From a virus: a stretch of DNA of 64,000 nucleotides. Where the stretch lies: the IMG/VR virus record IMGVR_UViG_3300042473_001540, positions 124,001-188,000 of that record. One strand, 5' to 3'. The position numbers were made by a program, and so were the translations under genes. The notes beneath the pieces are model-generated. The model saw only the letters and a program-made list of their open reading frames with translations, was not told where the DNA came from and did no database searches. Positions 59,501-64,000 of the stretch are shown here, one piece after another. The stretch's first letter is position 1; each line of letters starts with the position of its first letter.

Positions 59501-60728
59501 ATGCTCCAATGGTGTTGGCACATGATGCGTAGTGGCCGATAGCTGTATTCAAGGTTCCTGTTGTGTTGGCAGAGAGGGCAAACGATCCAAATGCAGCATT
59601 GTCTGAACCAACTGAGCTGCTGCACATGCTGGAGAATCCCAAAGCAATATTGTTGCAGCCTGTGGTGTTGCAGCGCAAAGCATTTGAGCCCACAGCGATG
59701 TTCCATAAGCCGTTAGTGAGTCCTCCCAGGGCACTGCTGCCAACAGCTACGTTGTCTGATCCACTCACACTATTGAACAGGGCACAGTCACCAACAGCAA
59801 TGTTCCGACTGCCACTGGTGTTGTTAAACAAACTGTTGTTGCCAACAGCAATGTTCAAGTTGCCTTGGGTATTGCAACGCAAGGCGCTTGTGCCCAGTGC
59901 AGTATTGTAGCTGCCTGTTGTGTTGCACAACAGGGTGGCTTCACCAAATGCGGCATTGAAGCTGCCAGTGGTATTAGTGCACAGACTGTTCCGCCCAACA
60001 GCCACATTCATTTGGCCCACAGTGTTGGCATATAGTGCACACCGCCCTACAGCCACGTTCCAATTGCCAGTTGTGTTTGAGAACAACGCGTCGCTGCCAA
60101 GGGCAGTATTTTCTTGCCCAATCGTATTGGATTTGAGCGCGTCTACCCCCACGGCAGTGTTTTGAACGCCAGTTGTGTTATTGCTGAGCGCCAAACAACC
60201 AATAGCAATATTTTCTGTGCCTGTGCTGGTTGTGCTGCCTGCACAGTATCCTATTGCAGTGTTGGAGTTGTTGCTTGTGAGGCCATACACAGTTCCCAAT
60301 TGAATTGGAGTTGCTGCTGAAACTGCCCCGCCAGAAATGCCAGTTAAACCAGCACCACAACCAAAGAAGCAGCGGGCACACACATCACCAGTGCCATTGT
60401 TGACAACTAGACAATTGGCGTCAACACGCAATCTCTCAGTTGTGCCAGCACCAATCAGCACAGTGTCAACGAGGCCTGGGGTACCAGCCAACTGCCCAAT
60501 CACTGTGTTGGCACAGCCTGTTGTGATGCTACCACCAGCATAGACACCTAGACCCATGTTCAGAGAGCCGGTTGAGACAGCCAGAAGAGCCCCACCACCA
60601 AAAGCTGTATTGCTAACACCTGTGTTGAGATTACAAAGTGCATTGATACCCACGGCTGTGTTAAGTGCAGTCGTATTGCATCCTGTACTATTGGGAATCA
60701 CTATATTCCCACAAATTTTTATCGCCAT
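53598..60728 (-). CDS. giant repetitive tail fibre with C-terminal S74 chaperone
   Basis: A 2376-residue fibre. Nearly all of it is a repeated 14-16 residue motif of the type NTTGxNNIAVGxxAL, the trimeric beta-roll pattern of YadA-like heads and phage fibres. The first part is built of about 290-residue blocks ending in ERLRVDANCLVVNNGTGDVC, the second of seven blocks of 203-205 residues ending in GCCGYACLDCTSSYKIG or variants. Cysteine is unusually abundant. The last 114 residues, SDARDKTDIEDIPLGLQLIR onward with SAGFIAQEV, form a peptidase-S74 intramolecular chaperone; self-cleavage before Ser2263 is expected. It heads the minus-strand group of glycosyltransferases. Confidence 0.93.
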   Translation of the reverse strand: MAIKICGNIVIPNSTGCNTTALNTAVGINALCNLNTGVSNTAFGGGALLAVSTGSLNMGLGVYAGGSITTGCANTVIGQLAGTPGLVDTVLIGAGTTERLRVDANCLVVNNGTGDVCARCFFGCGAGLTGISGGAVSAATPIQLGTVYGLTSNNSNTAIGYCAGSTTSTGTENIAIGCLALSNNTTGVQNTAVGVDALKSNTIGQENTALGSDALFSNTTGNWNVAVGRCALYANTVGQMNVAVGRNSLCTNTTGSFNAAFGEATLLCNTTGSYNTALGTSALRCNTQGNLNIAVGNNSLFNNTSGSRNIAVGDCALFNSVSGSDNVAVGSSALGGLTNGLWNIAVGSNALRCNTTGCNNIALGFSSMCSSSVGSDNAAFGSFALSANTTGTLNTAIGHYASCANTIGACNIALGACSLAANTSGGSNVAVGPFALASNTVGVRNIAMGRCALAANTGNCNIGIGVLSLLNTTTGACNIAIGNSSGGNITTGTSNTIIGNLSGCAGLTATVLIGAGATERIRVDANCLVVNNGTGDVCARCFFGCGAGLTGISGGSVSAATPTSLGTVYANTPVGSNVQLGYNAGNTTATGADNIAVGCLALVNNGFGCQNLAFGSSSMCASTTGRSNIAIGIDTMMLGGGPCGNIGVGNGALCCVSGTQGTANVALGHFALRRTTTGGYNTAVGEQVLQNNTIGCQNIGFGAFALGANTSGFNNIGIGAYAVDANTTGVENVGIGTCSLTANTIGLCNTAVGGNSLKSNTIGCFNTALGFMALNCNTTGNSNIGIGVCAGFSITTGCSNTVIGNLAGTADCVNTVLIGAGTNERLRVDANCLVVNNGTGDVCARCYFGCGAALTGVAATTANLDIYASYKVGNGLTVSTGTNNFAFGQGALCCNRNGCSNTAIGASALRCNTTGSNNIAVGCLALQFNTSGNNNIGMGFDALGTNFNGSDNIALGACALRNNITNSNIAIGGAALQQNTSGTFNIALGIGALTANTAGICNIAIGQLAGSLITTGFNNTIIGNLSPAAGSVCCVLIAAGSCQRLAIDVNGFAINGSGVGCCGYACLDCTSSYKIGTFNTSSTGTFNMAFGQGALCCNRNGCSNTAIGASALRCNTSGCHNIAVGCLALQLNLTGNNNIGMGFDALGTLGTTSGGSDNIALGACALRNNQTNSNIAIGGAALQQNCSGTFNIALGIGALSANAVGTCNIAIGQGAGNVVTGSNNTIIGNLSGTTGLNNTVLIGAGSCERLKVDSSGLYVNGASIGSCGYACLDVYSSYKIGTFMSSSTGLYNMAFGLAALCLNLNGSNNTAIGASALRCNTTGSNNIAVGCLALQFNTSGNNNIGMGFDALGTLGTTSGGSDNIALGACALRNNQTNSNIAIGGAALQQNCSGTFNIALGIGALSANAVGTCNIAIGQGAGNVVTGSNNTIIGNLSGTTGLNNTVLIGAGSCERLKVDSSGLYVNGASIGSCGYASLDCTSSYKIGTFMSSSTGLYNMAFGLGALCCNRNGSSNTAIGASALRCNTAGSNNIAVGCLALQLNLTGNNNIGMGFDALGINPGGCDNIALGACALRNNLTNSNIAIGGAALQQNTNGTFNIALGIGALTANTTGTCNIAIGQNAGSLITTGFNNTVIGNLSGTGGLVCTVLIGAGACERLRVDGTGLYVNGASIGSCGYACLDCTSSYKIGTFMSSSAGTFNMAFGQGALCCNLTGCSNTAIGASALRCNQNGSHNIAIGCLALQFNTLGCNNIGMGVNALGTNLNGSDNIALGALALCSNTTGCNIAIGYFALSQNTTGTGNIALGIGALTANTTGTCNIAIGQNAGSLITTGFNNTVIGNVTPAAGSVSCVLIAAGSCLRLAIDGNGFAINGNPVGCCGYACLDCTSSYKIGTSNTSSTGLFNMAFGLAALCCNRNGCSNTAIGASALRCNTSGCHNIAVGCLALQFNTSGNNNIGMGFDALGINPGGCDNIALGACALRNNTTNSNIAIGGAALQQNTTGTGNIALGIGALTANTTGTCNIAIGQNAGSLITTGFNNTVIGNVTPAAGSVSCVLIAAGSCLRLAIDGNGFAINGNPVGCCGYACLDCTSSYKIGTSNTSSTGLFNMAFGLAALCCNQNGSNNTAIGACALRCNTTGSNNIAVGCWALQFNTSGINNIGLGFDALGTNFCGSDNIALGACALRNNTTNSNIAIGGAALQQNTNGTNNTAIGRSAGTSNTNGSNNVFLGCGASGATATSNNTITFGDSSITTLRAQVTTITALSDARDKTDIEDIPLGLQLIRDLRPVKFTWNTRDGSRVGVKSAGFIAQEVLEVSNRYNLQDWLHLVLEDNPEKLEATVANVFPVLIRAVQELAESNDQLNQRVTALELALTAKGV
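54445..58111. repeat. tandem 609/615-bp repeats inside the fibre gene
   Basis: The SYKIG (once SYKVG) codons recur at 54445, 55054, 55663, 56272, 56887, 57502 and 58111, giving periods of 609, 609, 609, 615, 615 and 609 bp. Some copies are nearly identical in DNA: about 400 bp from 56304 matches the stretch 615 bp further on without a mismatch that I can see. This points to recent duplication or gene conversion. Confidence 0.9.
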
Positions 60729-60909
60729 AGTGGATTACACCTTGTTTTCGTTTTCAGAGTTCTTTCCTGCACTACAACAAAAATGGCTGAACCATCTTCG
60801 CTCTCCCCTGCTGGATCAAACTCGGCTACCCCTATTTACGGAATGGTCTTGGAGCTAGGTAGTTGATTACCGTTTTGCCTCTACCTTTTTAAGGTGTCCT
60901 GACACCGTC

Positions 60910-60926
60910 GGGAAAAATTTTTTCCC
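60910..60926. other. AT-centred palindrome between divergent genes
   Basis: GGGAAAAATTTTTTCCC forms a near-perfect palindrome, preceded by a small GGTGTC-CT-GACACC hairpin at 60893-60906. It lies in the 273-nt gap between the divergent fibre and VWA genes, which otherwise holds no gene. It may be a bent-DNA element or a weak terminator. Confidence 0.4.
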
Positions 60927-60936
60927 AAATTTCCAC

Positions 60937-60964
60937 GTGACTTAAGAGTTTTTGGTTGTATATT
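60937..60964 (+). promoter_or_regulatory. sigma70-type promoter of the VWA/metallopeptidase-like gene
   Basis: GTGACT, 16 nt, then TATATT, followed by a strong AAGGAGG ribosome site and the ATG about 38 nt on. TATTAT with 18-nt spacing is an alternative -10. Confidence 0.6.
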
Positions 60965-61001
60965 ATGCTGAATATGCCACTACGCAAGGAGGCCACTTAT
61001 T

Positions 61002-62264
61002 ATGTCTATCGCCAATGACGATTCAGCTATGACCAAGATCCGCAAGGCTCGATTGAAGTTGATGTTCACCCATCCTTTTTTCGGAACATTGGTCATGAAC
61101 CTTCCGGTTAAGGACGCAACTGATGCTGGATGGTGCCCGACTGCTGCGGTTGATGGTCGATATATCTACTACAACCGAAATTTCATCAACGACCTATCAG
61201 TTGATGAAGTGCTGTTTGTTTTTGCGCACGAGTGCTACCATTGTATCTTTGATCACTTTGGTCGACGCAGCCATCGTGATCCGCAGTGGTTTAACATGGC
61301 CAATGATTACGTTATAAACGGCCTACTTGTGCAAGACAAGATTGGCAAAATGCCAGAAAAAAAGGTAGAAGTTAAAGACGCTGATGGCAAATCCACCCAG
61401 CGTGTTGGCCTCTACGACAGCAAGTATCTGGGCTGGACGTCAGAAAAAGTCTATGACGACCTTGTAAAGCGCAAGGTGAAGAAACAGCTTACTCTCGACG
61501 TGCACATTGAGATGGGCAAAGATGCCCAAAACTCAGATGGGCAAAAAAGCAACCAAGGCATTCCTGTTGAGATTGATGAGGAAAGCCTCAAACAGCTTCG
61601 AGCTGAGCTCAAAGACAAGGTTCTGCAAGCTGCCAATGCCTCTGCTGGAAATCTTCCAGCCAGCATTGCACGTCTTGTGGACCATCTTGTGGAGCCCAAG
61701 ATCAACTGGCGTGACTTCATTCGCGAGACTATTCAAAGCCAACTCACAAGCGACTACACCTACCGGCGCCCCAATCGTCGCCATCATGGTGGTGATGTGG
61801 TGTTTGCCAGCCTGGAGCGTGAGGAAACTGTGGATGTGGAGGTCAGCATTGACCAAAGCGGCAGCATCTCTGCTGACATGGCACGCGACTTTCTAAGTGA
61901 AGTTTTGGGGATAACTTCACAATATGATAATTTCCGGCTTGCAGTCAGCACCTTTGATACCCGGCTCTATAATCGCCAGGAGTTTACTCCAGAAAACATT
62001 GAAGAGCTGCTGGAGTATGAGCCCATGGGTGGCGGCGGAACCGACATTTCTGTGGTTATTAGATCACTCAAGGAAATGAATGTTGAGCCCAAGGTATTGA
62101 TCATCTTCACAGATCTTGAATCAAGTGAGTTTGGCGAGCCCAATTTCTGTCCCGTTGTTTGGCTTGTCAACAATCCTTGGAACAAGAATATCGTTCCGCC
62201 GTTTGGTACCTGGGTGCGGTTCACAAAAGAAGAAGGGGTGGCTGAAACAGGAGATGCAGGCTAG
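61002..62264 (+). CDS. VWA-like metallopeptidase-fold protein (DUF2201 type)
   Basis: A 420-residue protein. The N-terminal half carries VFAHECYHCIFDH, an HExxH zinc motif (about residues 75-87) in the DUF2201 metallopeptidase-like domain; the C-terminal half is a VWA domain with DQSGSIS (MIDAS) and MGGGGTDISVVI. Bacterial relatives are encoded beside MoxR-type ATPases and work with them. Here the MoxR gene lies 14 kb away on the same strand. AAGGAGG precedes the ATG, and a bidirectional terminator follows. Confidence 0.9.
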   Translation: MSIANDDSAMTKIRKARLKLMFTHPFFGTLVMNLPVKDATDAGWCPTAAVDGRYIYYNRNFINDLSVDEVLFVFAHECYHCIFDHFGRRSHRDPQWFNMANDYVINGLLVQDKIGKMPEKKVEVKDADGKSTQRVGLYDSKYLGWTSEKVYDDLVKRKVKKQLTLDVHIEMGKDAQNSDGQKSNQGIPVEIDEESLKQLRAELKDKVLQAANASAGNLPASIARLVDHLVEPKINWRDFIRETIQSQLTSDYTYRRPNRRHHGGDVVFASLEREETVDVEVSIDQSGSISADMARDFLSEVLGITSQYDNFRLAVSTFDTRLYNRQEFTPENIEELLEYEPMGGGGTDISVVIRSLKEMNVEPKVLIIFTDLESSEFGEPNFCPVVWLVNNPWNKNIVPPFGTWVRFTKEEGVAETGDAG

Positions 62265-62275
62265 ATAATTGCCTC

Positions 62276-62305
62276 AATAGGCGGAAGTTATTTCCGCCTA
62301 TTTTT
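62276..62305. terminator. bidirectional rho-independent terminator
   Basis: AATAGGCGGAA and TTCCGCCTATT form an 11-bp stem with a 5-nt loop, followed by TTTTT on the plus strand. It contains the stop codon of the minus-strand homing endonuclease, so it ends both convergent genes. Confidence 0.88.
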
Positions 62306-63223
62306 AGCACTTGCAGACATTTTTCTTTTTGACTCGTCAGAATGTTTGAGACCTTGTCTGCTTTCACTGATTTTCTTTTTTGTCTCATCCGAAAGCTTGC
62401 GACCTTTGTTATTTTCGCTGATTTTCCTTTTTGTTTCTTCAGATTGAGTTTTACCCTTTTTAATCTCGCTCATTTTCTGTTTTGACAAATCGCTGTGTTT
62501 CTTTCCTTTGAACGGGTTAACCATTCCGTTGGTGTAATTCTGCTTGTTTTTTTGACGTGATTTTTCTTTTACTTCTTCGCTGCGCGGAATGCCACGGAGT
62601 TTACTGACCTTGCCCATATTGATTTGGGATAATAAGGCTCTAGTTTGCTCGGATACAATACGACCCTTCAATTTAGCTGCGCGTTTAGCCACTAATTCTA
62701 GTGGCTGTTTTTTACCTTTCAAAGCTTCTGATCTTTTTCTATTGGACTCCTCTGAGGGAGTTCTGCCTTTGCTACTTTCTCCTATCTTCTTGCAGGTTTC
62801 TGGTGAATGTTTTCTGCCTGTCCTGACTTGTGATACCATCTTTCTGCACTTCTCATATAGAGATGCAGTAACAAAATGTGAATTTGTTCGATAACCTACC
62901 ATATAATTCAGTGCATAAATCATTTTAGCTTTCGCTGAGTCAGTAGATACTATATAAATCAATAGTTGATGACATAACAAATGTTCTCTTGCTGTGAGGC
63001 GAACTAAATTCGAAGGGTCATTTGAATTTCCTTCAATCCATCCTCTTGTACCCTTCCGATTACGATGTAAAAAGAAAGAGTCAGGGACTATGTGATGTTG
63101 TTCTGTATACCCAACAAGTTGACGAATTCTTGCTGATTCAATTATACTGTAATACCATTGAGTGTATTTGTTGTCTAAATACGGATGGTTGATAGGCAAA
63201 GATACCCTAGGCAATAATTTCAT
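62288..63223 (-). CDS. HNH homing endonuclease with NUMOD3 repeats
   Basis: A 311-residue free-standing homing endonuclease. The N-terminal HNH core is YTEQHHIVPDSFF ... NDPSNLVRLTAREHLLCHQLL; after it come at least six NUMOD3 DNA-binding repeats of the form KGRKLSDETKKKISES. The ATG giving MKLLPRVSLP has AAGGAG 8 nt upstream, better than the longer frame. The gene is inserted against the direction of its neighbours. Such enzymes cut the matching site in rival phages and spread by repair. Confidence 0.93.
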   Translation of the reverse strand: MKLLPRVSLPINHPYLDNKYTQWYYSIIESARIRQLVGYTEQHHIVPDSFFLHRNRKGTRGWIEGNSNDPSNLVRLTAREHLLCHQLLIYIVSTDSAKAKMIYALNYMVGYRTNSHFVTASLYEKCRKMVSQVRTGRKHSPETCKKIGESSKGRTPSEESNRKRSEALKGKKQPLELVAKRAAKLKGRIVSEQTRALLSQINMGKVSKLRGIPRSEEVKEKSRQKNKQNYTNGMVNPFKGKKHSDLSKQKMSEIKKGKTQSEETKRKISENNKGRKLSDETKKKISESRQGLKHSDESKRKMSASAKNRRK

Positions 63224-63292
63224 GCTGAATGCTCCTTCATAGCGTTTAGAGCGGTCGGAGAGGTTAGAGGCTCGCGGACCGCAATTGTATTT

Positions 63293-63308
63293 AGTGTCAA
63301 TTTTGACA
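63293..63308. promoter_or_regulatory. short inverted repeat with divergent TTGACA boxes
   Basis: GTGTCAA-TT-TTGACAC places a perfect -35-like TTGACA on each strand between the divergent endonuclease gene and the 89-residue gene. No convincing -10 box lies at the right distance on either side, so its role as a promoter or operator is unproven. Confidence 0.4.
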
Positions 63309-63337
63309 CGTACACACATAATTGTACAAACTCTGCT

Positions 63338-63607
63338 ATGAGCACCAACATATCAACCCAACTTGAAGAACTGGCTGTGGGCATTGTCACCAGAGTCAGT
63401 GAAATGCTGTATGTGGCCAGCAAAGATCTTGAGCCCAGCAAGCGGGAAAAGATCGTAGAGATGATTGAAAACCAACTGCCTACAGTGGTTGTCAACACTC
63501 TCTTCCGAACAGAGGCTCTTCACACACCAAAAGGCATTGATCATCTCAGAGAGAATATCGAAGATTATTCAATGCAGTTCACACAAATGTTCATCAGGAA
63601 CGATTGA
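63338..63607 (+). CDS. hypothetical helical protein, 89 residues
   Basis: Mostly helical: STQLEELAVGIVTRVSEMLY, KREKIVEMIENQLPTVVVNT and GIDHLRENIEDYSMQFTQMF. There is no motif I know. It follows the divergent region with the TTGACA inverted repeat; no ribosome site is evident. A small GC-rich hairpin follows its stop. Confidence 0.6.
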   Translation: MSTNISTQLEELAVGIVTRVSEMLYVASKDLEPSKREKIVEMIENQLPTVVVNTLFRTEALHTPKGIDHLRENIEDYSMQFTQMFIRND

Positions 63608-63615
63608 GCTTAAAT

Positions 63616-63635
63616 AGGGGTGTGACCCAACCCCT
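63616..63635 (+). terminator. short hairpin after the 89-residue gene
   Basis: AGGGGT and ACCCCT pair around an 8-nt loop, 9 nt after the stop. No T-run directly follows, so it is a weak candidate. Confidence 0.35.
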
Positions 63636-63669
63636 CACTGTTTGTCTCAAATTTCCACGAGACTGTTCC

Positions 63670-63930
63670 ATGACACTGCTAAGAATAGCAGTACTGGAAA
63701 CTCAAATCACAAACACATATGAAAATGTAGGTTTCCGCAAACAGGAAACAATTTATGACATTGACGTCACCATAGAGTTTAACTCAGTTGGTGACCAAAT
63801 ACATTGGGAATTTACCAATTCCTCCTTGACACAAGTGGCTGGCATGTTATTTTGGCCCCATGAGCAAGAAAACAACAGCTTATTTTTCCATAGACATCGA
63901 AACCGATGGACCCTGTCCAGGACTCAATAG
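63670..63930 (+). CDS. possible small protein, 86 residues
   Basis: The frame from this ATG reads MTLLRIAVLETQITNTYENV and continues as a strand-rich protein, but its last 70 nt overlap the start of the DnaQ-like gene in another frame and a promoter lies inside it. No clear ribosome site. It may be real, or the stretch may be leader sequence only. Confidence 0.4.
   Translation: MTLLRIAVLETQITNTYENVGFRKQETIYDIDVTIEFNSVGDQIHWEFTNSSLTQVAGMLFWPHEQENNSLFFHRHRNRWTLSRTQ
63826..63853 (+). promoter_or_regulatory. sigma70-type promoter of the DnaQ-like gene
   Basis: TTGACA, 16 nt, then TATTTT. The start point would fall at or just before the ATG at 63860, so the transcript would have almost no leader; an additional upstream promoter may exist. 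Confidence 0.45.
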
Positions 63931-64000
63931 TATGTTGAGCTTGGGTTGTGTGGCTTTTGATGAACAGGGCAACAATCTTGACACCTACTATGTGAACTTG
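63860..64000 (+). CDS. DnaQ-type 3'-5' exonuclease, 5' part only
   Basis: The first 47 residues are visible before the window ends. YFSIDIETDGPCPGLNSMLS followed by LGCVAFDEQGN matches the Exo I motif (DIETDG) and following strand of DEDD-family exonucleases, such as RNase T/DnaQ-like proteins of phages. The rest of the catalytic motifs would lie beyond the edge. It would trim or proofread nucleic acid 3' ends. Confidence 0.82.
   Translation, partial: MSKKTTAYFSIDIETDGPCPGLNSMLSLGCVAFDEQGNNLDTYYVNL

Noticed and set aside
53983-60543. Many long open frames on the plus strand opposite the fibre gene (for example 53983-54456, 55789-56283, 59041-59532)
   Set aside because: They repeat with the fibre blocks and are mirror images of its biased codons; they lack ribosome sites and give Pro/Leu-rich, meaningless proteins.
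60556-60858. Plus-strand frame reaching out of the fibre gene into the intergenic gap
   Set aside because: Most of it is antisense to the fibre; the remaining part has no start or ribosome site of its own.
63604-63669. Upstream TTG start for the small frame before the DnaQ-like gene
   Set aside because: It would run through the hairpin at 63616-63635 and overlaps the previous stop; the ATG at 63670 is at least as likely, and even that gene is uncertain.

Overview
The window looks like part of the genome of a large T4-type myovirus that infects a Gram-negative bacterium, probably aquatic. The main grounds are a T4-style family B DNA polymerase (24225-26981), a gp45-like sliding clamp (28286-29038), T4-type late promoter motifs (TATAAATA at 11507, 34993 and, on the minus strand, 47955; CATAAATA at 45340), very dense gene packing with many ATGA/TAATG stop-start overlaps, a giant tail fibre with a C-terminal S74 chaperone, a free-standing HNH/NUMOD3 homing endonuclease and almost no bacterial housekeeping genes. 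Lipopolysaccharide-type sugar genes and a lipobox protein point to a Gram-negative host. A second promoter class, TTGACA-N16/17-TATAGT (host sigma70 type), sits before many metabolic and DNA-processing genes. I found no tRNA, rRNA or CRISPR array.

Layout. 0.2-3.9 kb: VWA protein, unknown protein, sugar epimerase and an E1-type 3-dehydrase. 4-11.5 kb: SpoT-like HD hydrolase, DNA ligase, a YjfL-YjfM-YjfC-like trio (DUF350, DUF1190 lipoprotein, ATP-grasp), four related small Trp-rich proteins and a UV-damage endonuclease. 11.5-14.2 kb: SpeD homologue, small serine recombinase, cupin, a capsid-leader protein and a sirtuin. 14.3-23.6 kb: three very large multidomain proteins carrying ADP-ribosyltransferase-like, GNAT and deaminase domains with LxE motifs between domains, then a beta-propeller protein. 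24-29 kb: replication block. 29-31.6 kb: a tightly overlapping operon of CYTH phosphatase, PlcP-like phospholipase C, Agt-like glycolipid glycosyltransferase and a zinc-finger protein. 31.7-41.1 kb: 7-deazaguanine DNA-modification genes (QueD-like, glycosyltransferase, DpdA, FolE, QueE) interleaved with sugar and methyl transferases. 41-46 kb: small conserved phage proteins and a 5'-3' exonuclease. 46.1-47.4 kb: MoxR ATPase. 47.6-60.7 kb, minus strand: the 2376-residue fibre followed in the same direction by four glycosyltransferases and a carbamoyltransferase. 61-64 kb: metallopeptidase-like VWA protein, homing endonuclease, small proteins and the start of a DnaQ-type exonuclease.

How they may work together. 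The replication proteins and the 7-deazaguanine enzymes make and protect the genome. The leader-bearing polyproteins could be packed in the capsid, cut by a prohead protease and delivered with the DNA, as T4 Alt and the internal proteins are. PlcP-Agt and the YjfLMC-like trio suggest that the phage reworks the host membrane. SpeD may feed polyamine chemistry, and the fibre-linked glycosyltransferases suggest decoration of the virion or of surface sugars. All of this comes from reading motifs by eye; no database search was possible.
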